Source of the DNA: Streptomyces tailanensis
GTDB taxonomy: Bacteria > Actinomycetota > Actinomycetes > Streptomycetales > Streptomycetaceae
Assembly (NCBI RefSeq): GCF_008386495.1
Contig: NZ_VTHJ01000027.1
Location: 41,616 to 105,615 of the forward strand
DNA: 64,000 bases
Direction: 5' to 3'
A program made the translations under genes and the position numbers. Under the pieces are notes generated by a model. The model saw only the letters and a program-made list of their open reading frames with translations, ran no database searches and had not been told where the DNA came from. Each line of letters opens with the position of its first letter. The stretch's first letter is position 1. This document shows positions 52,395 to 60,143 of this stretch, piece after piece.

Positions 52395-53113
52395 ATGAGG
52401 AACAGGGACCAGCAACTTGCCGTGCTGCAGACTCTCCGCGAAGAAGAACGGACAGCACGACTCGGCTGGGTCCTGGACGACCAGGTCACGGCCGACTCTC
52501 CGAAGATGGCGGAGGCGGTAGTGCGCGACGGCCTGGTGGAACTGGCCGACCGGGACACCCGTGCCGAGCTCTCCGCTCAAGTGTCGAGGCCCGTACGGTG
52601 GGCGGCACGCCTGACCTCGTACGGCCGCGACGTGCTGGTGTACGCGCACAACCTGCCGCGCCCCGTGCCGGACCTGGACGAACCAGCCCCGAGGAACGGC
52701 GGGTGGAGTTACTCCCTGCCCAGATGACAGCCCTGCGCCGCTTCGTCAGCGTCGCCCCGGAGCTGAACACGCAGCCGGCCGACGGGCTCGCCGATCGCGT
52801 ACGCACCGCGGCCTTCAACCGTGAGGACAACCGCTGGCGCATGCATCTGACCGAGACGCAGATCGCCTCCGTCGCCTACGGGCTCTACCTGTACCGGCTC
52901 ACCGGCTCTGAGGCCGAGGCCAACCGCTTCGCCCGCGACTACGGCGTCGTCTACCGGCCGTGTCCGGACACGGGTGTGCCGACCGCGGTCACGATCGCCC
53001 AGGGTGCAGGGGCCGCCCGGGCGGTGGGCACGGTTGCTGCACGGCGACGGCGACCGATGACGTTCGAACTCTGTGAAAGCGAGGGGGAGTTGGTGCGGGA
53101 ACCCGGAGGGTGA
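52395..53113 (+). pseudogene. DUF6417-like helix-turn-helix protein, frameshifted
   Basis: From ATG 52395 the frame gives QQLAVLQTLREEERTARLGW, VVRDGLVELADRD and RPVRWAARLTSYGRDVLVYA, then runs into a stop at 52727. The continuation is in the -1 frame from about 52690: EERRVELLPAQMTALRRFVS, then WRMHLTETQIASVAYGLYLY and EANRFARDYGVVYRP. Joined, it matches a common Streptomyces family I recall as DUF6417 (winged helix plus a helical C-terminal part). The break sits at a CCCC run (52688-52691). Confidence 0.6.
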
Positions 53114-53269
53114 CCTGATGTGTGACTGGTCTGCGGCGGAGGGTGGCTGCTCGTTGACCGCCGTGAGTGGGGCTTTGTGCTGACCGTGAAGGCCGGGCAG
53201 GATCACGGTGAGACGGTGGGCTGCGCGCCCATCTGAGGCTGGCGCCCGAGTAGCGTTTCGGAGGGGACA

Positions 53270-54271
53270 GTGACGCAGGTGGATTTCGAGGCTGATGGAT
53301 ATGGACGTGTGGGTTTGACCGTGCCGTGCGAGATCCAGGTCCCCGACATGGATCACCTGACGTACAAGGAATGGACGCGGACGATTGCCTGCCCGGAGTG
53401 CCGTGCAACCAGGGGGCTGACCATTGAGGCTCGCAACGACGAGGCCCTGGTGATCTGCCCTGAGGAAGGGCGCGCATTCCGCGACCTGATGATCAAGGCC
53501 ATGACGGTCCGGCAGCTGTTCGCCAGCTACACCAGCGAGTCGCTCGCGGCAGCCGAGGTGGTGGCAGTCCCGCGCGTGGGCGATCAGCCGTGGGGCGACC
53601 TTATTCCGCGGCTTGAGGAGGACCGGACGATCGCTCCGTTCCATTCCCGCGTCGAGGATGAGGCCAGGAAACAGTGGGAGTTGGGGTTCGGGCTTTCCGC
53701 CGAGGAGAACGGGCGCCCGTGGACTGTCGCCATGTACTGGGCACGCGGGCTGATGACCTGGGCCTTGCCCTCGCACGGCCGGCTCTTCCAGCAGGTGTAC
53801 GGCCTCGGCGCCAACAGCGCCGTGGAAGCCCACATGATCATGGTGGCGATGGGGTTGGCCTTGTACGAGGCGGCATTTCGCACCGCGCCGAGGAAGATGA
53901 AGTTGCTGCCGCTCACGGAGCCCATGGCCCTGCTCGACCCCAACGGGGAAGATGCCGCCGAACGCCGACGGCAGTTGCGTGCCGTACGGACCTCGGGGGA
54001 CCCGATGCAGGGCGGGACACTACGGCTGACCGACATCGACCGGCTCGAAAGCTGCAGCGACGAGGAGTGGGACCGGTGGTGCGACGGCGCCTTCGCCGCG
54101 CTGGCCTTCCACCTCAAGGCGGCCCGCCTCTACTCGGCCCAGGAGCACGGAGACCGGCTCGACCCATGGTGGCGGATCCGGATCGTCGACCGCCAGAGGG
54201 TCATGTACGTCGACGATCGTGGTTACACCTGGTACGCCGACTCTCCTCTGTGGAGCGACCACCCTGCCTGA
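53270..54271 (+). CDS. Unrecognised protein with one Cys pair
   Basis: A 333-aa protein starting at GTG 53270 with GGAGGGG upstream. IACPECRATRGLTIEARNDE near residue 40 looks like half a zinc ribbon. The rest is a helical globular domain (WTVAMYWARGLMTWALPS, AFAALAFHLKAARLYSAQ) ending with a beta hairpin (WWRIRIVDRQRVMYVDDRG). No family recognised. It converges with the NACHT gene 74 bp away. Confidence 0.6.
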   Translation: MTQVDFEADGYGRVGLTVPCEIQVPDMDHLTYKEWTRTIACPECRATRGLTIEARNDEALVICPEEGRAFRDLMIKAMTVRQLFASYTSESLAAAEVVAVPRVGDQPWGDLIPRLEEDRTIAPFHSRVEDEARKQWELGFGLSAEENGRPWTVAMYWARGLMTWALPSHGRLFQQVYGLGANSAVEAHMIMVAMGLALYEAAFRTAPRKMKLLPLTEPMALLDPNGEDAAERRRQLRAVRTSGDPMQGGTLRLTDIDRLESCSDEEWDRWCDGAFAALAFHLKAARLYSAQEHGDRLDPWWRIRIVDRQRVMYVDDRGYTWYADSPLWSDHPA

Positions 54272-54345
54272 GCGGAGTCGCAGGATCCGGCAGCCGATGC
54301 ATCTTCGAAGGGTGTACGCCGGGCGGTGCGTCGCCGCTTACTCCT

Positions 54346-56580
54346 CTACCCGGGCTCGTCGGCCGGAGCGAGGCCCTCGGACCGCCGGTGGGAGGTGGCG
54401 GATTGTTGATCGCCACGTGTCTCGTAGCGGTGGGCGAAGTAGTTTTGAAGTCGGGCGTGGCGGAACTGGTAGACCGCGCCGGCCTGGCGCAGTATCCCCC
54501 GTTGATGGGCGTCGTCGAGGAAAGCGATCAGTGCCCAGGGCAGCCGCCCGGTCATCGGCAGCCAGATGCGGGAAAGGATCAACCATCGGCCCCAGGCGTC
54601 CGTGCTGAGCCTGACCACGGCCCCCCACACGAACCCGCCTACGAGCGCGCCAGCGAGCCCGCCCAGGAGCCCGAGCGCGAGCCCGAACGCCAGCCAGCCC
54701 ACGAAGGACTGGAAGACCGCGTTCTTGCGGTTGGCCGTCAACAGCTCGGACGGACTGACCGCGCTTCTGATGTCGGTGGGGGCTTGCAACGCGAACGCCA
54801 GCCCGAACACCAGCCCGGCCACGAGGCCGAACCGGGGCACGGTCCAGAAGACGGCTTGGATCACGTCCACAAGCCCGAACCTGCGCCAGGCTATGACCTG
54901 GCTGGCCAGCACGCCGGCGAGTCCGCCCGCGAGACCGATGACGAGCCAAGCCGCCCATCCGAAGAACACCCCATCCGCGAACTGCCCCACGGCTTGTCTT
55001 GCCCGGCCGCGGATGCGCAGCTGTATGCGCGAGGGCTCGCCTCCGGGCCGGAGCCCGAACCGGAGCCCCAACGCGAGTCCGGCCACCAGTCCTCCCGCGA
55101 GTCCGCTCACGAGCCCGTACACGAGCCAGGCACGCAGGCCACCCGTGAACGGAAACGCGAGTCCGACCGCCCCGCCCCAGCCCAGGTGTGTGCGTGCGAC
55201 GACGAATCCGATCAGGAGCCCGTTCGCCAGCCCGTTCGCCAGCGCGGCGGCGAGGCCGAACACGAGCCCGCCCACGAGCATCCGTGTCGTGCGGGGGATG
55301 GTGTTGCCCAGTCGCCACCAGGCGAGGTCTTTGGTGCCAAGCCGGTTCAGGTGCCAGGCGAGGTAGCCGAGCCAGTGCTGGACGCGATCGGTGTCCCAGC
55401 TCCGGTAGTCGCGATGGCTGAAGCGCTGGTCGAGGGGCGGGTGCTCGTAGACGGCGGGAACGAACGCGCCCAAAAGATGGTCTTCCAGGTTCTGGGCGGT
55501 GCCGAACTGATGCGTGTCGAGCAGCTCGGAGGGATCGTGGTCCGGGACGTCGCTGTAGACGGTGCGGGCAAGGACAACCATCAACGGGGTGGACAGCACT
55601 GCGGTGAGGTTGGCCTCTGCCGGGCTGCTCGGATGTTCGCGCAAGCGGACCAGGACCGGGTCCCACACTGTGGTGGTGCCGCTACCGCTACTGGTGGCGG
55701 TTTTGCGGGTGGTGCGGGGCAGATAGTCGGCCAGGTCTGTCAGGGTGAGGTCGTCCAGTTCGATGCCGGCCGCGGCGGTCAGGACGTCGGCAGCCGCGAC
55801 GGCGGTGGCGTACTCGTCGGAGCGGCTGGTCAGCAGCAGCGGCATCCTGGTGGCGTTCAGTGCTTCCAGTGCGGCACGGTGCAGCCCGTCGGCGATCTCG
55901 TCGAACCCGTCAACCACGGGCAGGATGCGGCCGGCCTCGACCAAGGCGGCGGCCAGACTGGATCCCGTCGGGCCGGGCGCGGCGAGACCGGGGTGGTCGC
56001 GCAGGAGTTGGTCGGTCAGCCAGTCCCGCAATGAGGTGGTGGTCGGGTTCCACGACCCGAGGCCGAAGATCACCGGTACGAGGTCGGTGCTGGTGCGGGC
56101 ATCGAGCAGGTCGAGGACGAACCGCAGGGTCAAGACCGTTTTGCCGGAGCCGGCCCGACCCAGGACCACCAGCCGGCCCGACGGTATCCGCTGATAAATG
56201 TCGACGACCCGGTCCAACTGGCCGGTCAGGGCCAACGGACTGGAGATCACCCCGGCTGGGCCACGGCAGATATTGGCCCAGTGATCCATCAGGGCCTCGG
56301 GGGCGAGGTGCCACCGCACCGGCAGCGGGAAGGGGTCATGCACCCGCCGCCGTTCCTCCTCCCGCCGCCACTGCGCTCCGACCGCCTGAGCAAGCTGGTC
56401 GGCCGCTACCGCCAACCGCTGGTTCTCCGCCGACGTGCAGGGGGCGGAAGCGTCCTGCTGGGACGGCTGGGACGCCGACGTCCCGTAGTTGACGGTGACG
56501 TCGCCCACCACGCGGCCGACGAAGGTGCCTGAGCCGTGGTTGTGCTGGTCACCCGTTTCCCGGCCTTCTCCCTCGGTCAC
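54346..56580 (-). CDS. Membrane-associated NACHT NTPase
   Basis: A 744-aa protein. Residues 12-33 carry a Gly-rich motif (HNHGSGTFVGRVVGDVTVNY). The NACHT core follows: Walker A VVLGRAGSGKTVLTL (138-152) and Walker B ILPVVDGFDEIAD (219-231), then a helical winged region with LTSRSDEYA. Residues about 435-690 contain eight to ten transmembrane helices rich in G-L-x-x-G-L repeats (GLAAALANGLANGLLIGFVV). The end is soluble (FLDDAHQRGILRQAGAVYQF). Such NACHT proteins can be anti-phage sensors. It starts at GTG overlapping the stop of its partner (GTGA). Confidence 0.82.
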   Translation of the reverse strand: MTEGEGRETGDQHNHGSGTFVGRVVGDVTVNYGTSASQPSQQDASAPCTSAENQRLAVAADQLAQAVGAQWRREEERRRVHDPFPLPVRWHLAPEALMDHWANICRGPAGVISSPLALTGQLDRVVDIYQRIPSGRLVVLGRAGSGKTVLTLRFVLDLLDARTSTDLVPVIFGLGSWNPTTTSLRDWLTDQLLRDHPGLAAPGPTGSSLAAALVEAGRILPVVDGFDEIADGLHRAALEALNATRMPLLLTSRSDEYATAVAAADVLTAAAGIELDDLTLTDLADYLPRTTRKTATSSGSGTTTVWDPVLVRLREHPSSPAEANLTAVLSTPLMVVLARTVYSDVPDHDPSELLDTHQFGTAQNLEDHLLGAFVPAVYEHPPLDQRFSHRDYRSWDTDRVQHWLGYLAWHLNRLGTKDLAWWRLGNTIPRTTRMLVGGLVFGLAAALANGLANGLLIGFVVARTHLGWGGAVGLAFPFTGGLRAWLVYGLVSGLAGGLVAGLALGLRFGLRPGGEPSRIQLRIRGRARQAVGQFADGVFFGWAAWLVIGLAGGLAGVLASQVIAWRRFGLVDVIQAVFWTVPRFGLVAGLVFGLAFALQAPTDIRSAVSPSELLTANRKNAVFQSFVGWLAFGLALGLLGGLAGALVGGFVWGAVVRLSTDAWGRWLILSRIWLPMTGRLPWALIAFLDDAHQRGILRQAGAVYQFRHARLQNYFAHRYETRGDQQSATSHRRSEGLAPADEPG

Positions 56581-56951
56581 CGGGAGCTGTCGTGGTTGAT
56601 GGTGAGCCCTCCGATCACATCGCCGGCGATGAACGTTCCCGCCCCCTCGTTACGCTGCACCTGCACGACGGGGGCAGCGGACGGAAAGGTCGCCAGAGAA
56701 CGCAGCTCTGCCAGGACCTCGGGACGGCGTTCCGCGTGGGCAGCGAGGAGTGACGCCAAGGCGATGCGGAGGTCGTCGTCGGCAACGCCCCGCGAGAGTG
56801 CGCCCAGTGCCGCATCGCGCTCCTCCGGGGTACCTTGCCGAAACAGGCGGTCAACCGTCGCACGGGCGCGGCCCCATCCCACACGAACGGCGTCGGCGAG
56901 AATCGTTGCCGCGGCACCGGTGGCGATGGCGAGCACTTCGGCATCAGACAT
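56577..56951 (-). CDS. Partner protein of the NACHT NTPase
   Basis: A 124-aa protein. A helical domain (VLAIATGAAATILADAVRVG, ARATVDRLFRQGTPEERDAA) is similar in pattern to residues 8-60 of the STAND protein at 36-39 kb. The C-terminus carries EGAGTFIAGDVIGGLTIN, the same kind of Gly-rich motif as at the N-terminus of the NACHT protein. Together the pair reproduces, split in two, the domain order of the single-chain STAND protein. The ATG at 56951 is preferred to upstream starts, which add an unlike segment. Confidence 0.7.
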   Translation of the reverse strand: MSDAEVLAIATGAAATILADAVRVGWGRARATVDRLFRQGTPEERDAALGALSRGVADDDLRIALASLLAAHAERRPEVLAELRSLATFPSAAPVVQVQRNEGAGTFIAGDVIGGLTINHDSSR

Positions 56952-57295
56952 GACCGCATGATGCCAGGCCATCAACTCTGCTGCCGGAGCTTCACGTTGA
57001 TCTGGGAGAGCTGTAAACCAATGGGGCAAATGCCAAGCTCGCCGCCTCGTGTAGCCAGACCGGCACCACTCACGGCTGGTTGCTCAGAGCTCGCAGAACG
57101 ATCACGGTCGGGGTCACGTCACGCGACCGCGCGTCAGCCGCCGTAGAGGGTTGAGGACGGACGCAGTAAGTGGCCCTCGTGGAAGTGCTGTTGCGCTGGC
57201 CACCGGGATAGTGGGCTGGTTCGCCGGTTCCGTTCCCCGACTGGAGCAGGAAGGATAGGCCAGGGAGCAGGGGGACAGACGTCGAAGGGGACTCG
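56952..57295. other. Divergent intergenic region
   Basis: 344 bp between the NACHT operon and the next rightward gene. It should contain both promoters, but I could not identify a convincing -35/-10 pair; no gene seen. Confidence 0.35.
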
Positions 57296-57961
57296 ATGGC
57301 CATCGCATCTGGAGCGGTAGTGGCGGCGTGGAATCTGGAGACACGCGTCTCGCCGACGCCGCACGGACCGCGGGTTCATGTGATTCCCCGCGATTTCTCG
57401 GTCACCGAAGGGCTGGGCGAGGACTGCCCCACCCTGCACCTGATGGCGCCGCCGTCAGCAGAGCGGCTGACCAAGGAAAGCGCCTCCGTTATCGTGGTGG
57501 ATGCCACCAGAAATGGCTCGTCCTGGGGAAGCACCAAGGAGCTGGACGACAAGCGCAACGCGGAATTCGACGTGCTGGAGAACGCCGTACGCCAGCATCC
57601 GGGGGCTCTCATCGTCGGTGCGGTCACGGGCAGGTGCAGAGCTCTGGTGTGGGTTCGTGTCCAGCCGCCGTCCGTGTGGGAACCCGTCGGGTACACGGTG
57701 AGTGTCCGCACCGAAGAGGCAGAGGGCGGGAATCCCGAGTTCTATCCGTCGGCGATCTACGGATGGATGCGGTGGTGGCTGGAGAACATCGACCGCAGCA
57801 CCTTGCCGGAGGACTACCCGGTGGGCGTGTTGCTGCCGCAGCCGCCGCAGTCGATGGACATGGTGTTGGACGAGGGAACTACCCGGCTCCTGATCAGCTA
57901 CGCCTTGCGCCCCATCCCGCTGGGGGAAGTGAGCGATCCCGAGGATCCGCTCTTCCGGTGA
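57296..57961 (+). CDS. Unrecognised cytoplasmic protein
   Basis: A 221-aa protein with alternating beta and alpha segments (SASVIVVDATRNGSSWGSTK, GALIVGAVTGRCRALVWVRV, MDMVLDEGTTRLLISYALRP). No catalytic or membrane motif identified. It is followed by the first 2H-phosphoesterase gene, 77 bp on, in the same direction. Confidence 0.55.
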   Translation: MAIASGAVVAAWNLETRVSPTPHGPRVHVIPRDFSVTEGLGEDCPTLHLMAPPSAERLTKESASVIVVDATRNGSSWGSTKELDDKRNAEFDVLENAVRQHPGALIVGAVTGRCRALVWVRVQPPSVWEPVGYTVSVRTEEAEGGNPEFYPSAIYGWMRWWLENIDRSTLPEDYPVGVLLPQPPQSMDMVLDEGTTRLLISYALRPIPLGEVSDPEDPLFR

Positions 57962-58038
57962 CGATCTAGGGGGCGAGTTCCGGCCCCGTAACCGAAAGCA
58001 GCATCCGGTGCCGTGACTGATCGATACGGTTCCACGTC

Positions 58039-58602
58039 ATGAAGCCGTTCGAGTTCAAGGCCGGCGACCGGCCCTGGCAGATCGGGACTCTCCTCCACTG
58101 GTACGTCGAGGTGGAGTGGAGCGACCCGAGGCACAAGGCACTGAAGGACCTGGTCACAACCTCCAACCAGGCTCTCCTGGACGCCGGTTTCCCCATCACA
58201 CCCGTGGAGTTGCAGTGGCTCCACATCACAGTCGACCAGATCAGCGTCCCAGCAGACCAGATCGGCTCGGAGCAGCGGAGCAAGCTGATCGATGAGGTGT
58301 CCACTCGGCTCGTGGGCATCGCACCCTTCACCGTCACCGTGGGGTCGCTGCTCTCATATCACAGCGGGGTCATCGCGGACCTGGCACCGGACGAAGACCT
58401 TGCTGCTCTGCATGCCACCGCCCGCTCAGGCACACGGACCGCGCTCGGCGACGAAGCGTGCCAGTACCAGTGGGGGTTGCAGCACCTAACGACCGCCTAC
58501 GCTAACCCTCGGGAGTTGCATCAGACGCGCGGGAACGCCCGGGCCACCAGGTGGCGGGGCGGCGACTTCGAACTCCAAGGAGCGTACTCTCTGACGGCCT
58601 GA
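58039..58602 (+). CDS. 2H-phosphoesterase (2'-5' RNA ligase-like), left copy
   Basis: A 187-aa protein. The first H-x-T motif is QWLHITVDQIS (near residue 65), and HLTTAYAN near residue 152 is the second. It opens MKPFEFKAGDRPWQIGTLLH, like the MKPFVFQ start of the protein at 62567-63196. The two are homologous (WLHITVDQI, GSLLSYHSGVIADL versus GSLMSYATGVIADV) and lie in opposite orientation on either side of the recombinase trio. 2H enzymes hydrolyse 2',3'-cyclic or 2'-5' phosphodiesters in RNA or nucleotides. Confidence 0.72.
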   Translation: MKPFEFKAGDRPWQIGTLLHWYVEVEWSDPRHKALKDLVTTSNQALLDAGFPITPVELQWLHITVDQISVPADQIGSEQRSKLIDEVSTRLVGIAPFTVTVGSLLSYHSGVIADLAPDEDLAALHATARSGTRTALGDEACQYQWGLQHLTTAYANPRELHQTRGNARATRWRGGDFELQGAYSLTA

Positions 58603-58612
58603 CCTGCCACTC

Positions 58613-58657
58613 TTGAACCTCTTCCCCGTCTGATGCAAGATACGCCCGTCAGACGGG
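58613..58657 (+). promoter_or_regulatory. Promoter and operator of the recombinase trio
   Basis: TTGAAC (58613-58618), 17-bp spacer, CAAGAT (58636-58641). A 9-bp perfect inverted repeat CCCGTCTGA/TCAGACGGG (58625-58633/58649-58657) brackets the -10, suggesting repression, perhaps by the small HTH protein of the trio. The repeat could also be a recombination site. Confidence 0.5.
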
Positions 58658-58672
58658 AAAGGGGTCTTCGGC

Positions 58673-59764
58673 GTGCGGCGAACCGTGGACTTGGCCGGCT
58701 CCGCTCACCTTGAGCTGATCTCTGGAGTCGTTCACCTGCGTCCCGAGGACGCCATGTTCGAGGCCATGCTGCGCGGCTGGCGGAACCAACAGCTCGCCCG
58801 CAATCTCAAGGCGAAGACGATCGGCGACCGCGAGAAGCTGATCCGCCGGTTCCTCAAGTTCGTGAACGACTACCCGTGGGCGTGGAGCCCGAGTCATATG
58901 GACGAGTGGTCGGCCCAGCTCACGAGCGAAGACCACCTCGCCCCCGCGTCGGTGCGCAACTACCAGGGCACGGTGCGCCTGTTCACCGAGTTCCTCATCG
59001 ATCAACGCTATGGGTGGGCGGCAGCGTGTGAAGAGGCGTTCGGCACGTATCCCGTGGCGATCTGCCATGAGTGGAATACGCTCCCGCACCTGCAGGACTA
59101 CGAGGGCGATCCCGAGGCCCGACCGTTCACGCGCGAGGAGCTGCAGCTCTTCTTCGACTATGCCGACGAGCAGGTCGAGCGCGCGATCCGCGCCGGGCGC
59201 AAGGGGGCACTTGCCGCGTACCGGGACGCCACCTTGTTCAAGGTCATCTACGGGTGGGGACTACGGCGGACGGAAAGCTCACGATTGGATCTGGTCGACT
59301 TCGGACGCAACGCCAAGGCCCCACAGTTCGGCCGTTTCGGCACGCTCAACGTGCGCTACGGCAAGGCGAAGAAGGGGCAGCCGCCGCGCCGGAGGAACGT
59401 GCTGTCCGTGATGGACTGGGCCGTCGAGGCGGTCGTGGACTACGTCGAGAACGTCCGCCCGCGCTTCGGCTTCCCGGACCAGCCGGCGTTGTGGATCACC
59501 GAGCGCGGCGGGCGGCTCCAGCCCGGTTCGATCAACGACCGGTTCGAGACGTACCGGGACGCCCTCGGCCTGCACAAGGAGTTGGTCGTCCATTCGCTGC
59601 GCCACTCGTACGTCACGCACCTCACGGAGGACGGAGTGGACCGGATGTTCATCCAGCAGCAGGTTGGCCACGAAAATAGCAGCTCGATGGCCACGTACAC
59701 GCACGTCAGCGACGACTTTATGAACTCGGCCCTGCAGCGGGCCCTGGCCCCGGCCTTCGCCTGA
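58673..59764 (+). CDS. Tyrosine recombinase / integrase
   Basis: A 363-aa site-specific recombinase. The N-terminal SAM-like core-binding domain (residues 30-120, LKAKTIGDREKLIRRFLKFV) precedes the catalytic domain. Active-site residues are visible: Arg in GWGLRRTESSRL (about 199), H-x-L-R in VHSLRHSYVTHL (about 305-316), His in QVGHENSSSMA and Tyr in ATYTHVS (about 341). Length equals Tn554 TnpA-type recombinases. GTG start. It heads a three-gene operon and may move this region or the whole element. Confidence 0.88.
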   Translation: MRRTVDLAGSAHLELISGVVHLRPEDAMFEAMLRGWRNQQLARNLKAKTIGDREKLIRRFLKFVNDYPWAWSPSHMDEWSAQLTSEDHLAPASVRNYQGTVRLFTEFLIDQRYGWAAACEEAFGTYPVAICHEWNTLPHLQDYEGDPEARPFTREELQLFFDYADEQVERAIRAGRKGALAAYRDATLFKVIYGWGLRRTESSRLDLVDFGRNAKAPQFGRFGTLNVRYGKAKKGQPPRRRNVLSVMDWAVEAVVDYVENVRPRFGFPDQPALWITERGGRLQPGSINDRFETYRDALGLHKELVVHSLRHSYVTHLTEDGVDRMFIQQQVGHENSSSMATYTHVSDDFMNSALQRALAPAFA

Positions 59765-59792
59765 GACCGCTGCTTCAGGAAGGACACTCCGG

Positions 59793-60143
59793 ATGCCCGC
59801 AGCGAAGCTCGACTACCAGTGGCACCTGCGCAAGGTCATGGCCGAGCAAGGCATGTTCAACACCAGCGACCTGATCCCGCTGCTCGCCGAGCGCGGCATC
59901 ACCCTGTCGTCCAGCCAGGTCTACCGGCTGGTGACCGAACGCCCCGAGCGGCTGAGCATGAAGGTCTTCATGGCGCTGCTGGACATCTTGGACTGCCGGA
60001 TGGAGGACCTGATCGAACCGGTCGCCGCGGCGGGGACGGGGAGCCGGCCGAAGAAGAAGGCCGCCGCGGCTGGTGGCGGGGCGCCCGAGCCGGGGCTGGG
60101 GACCCTGCGGCCCAAACGGGCCCGCGTCACCGGGATTGATTGA
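59793..60143 (+). CDS. Small helix-turn-helix protein in the recombinase trio
   Basis: A 116-aa protein. The HTH is LRKVMAEQGMFNTSDLIPLL, then ITLSSSQVYRLVTERPERLS, then MALLDILDCRMEDLIEP, an XRE-like (HTH_26) fold. A basic tail follows (GSRPKKKAAAAGG, LRPKRARVTG). It overlaps the next gene by ATGA. By position and size it may be the accessory factor of the recombinases (compare Tn554 TnpC, about 125 aa) and may repress the operon. Confidence 0.75.
   Translation: MPAAKLDYQWHLRKVMAEQGMFNTSDLIPLLAERGITLSSSQVYRLVTERPERLSMKVFMALLDILDCRMEDLIEPVAAAGTGSRPKKKAAAAGGGAPEPGLGTLRPKRARVTGID

Noticed and set aside
58625..58657. Recombination core shared with 63229-63293
   Set aside because: The two inverted repeats have different sequences, so they are not matching ends of one element.
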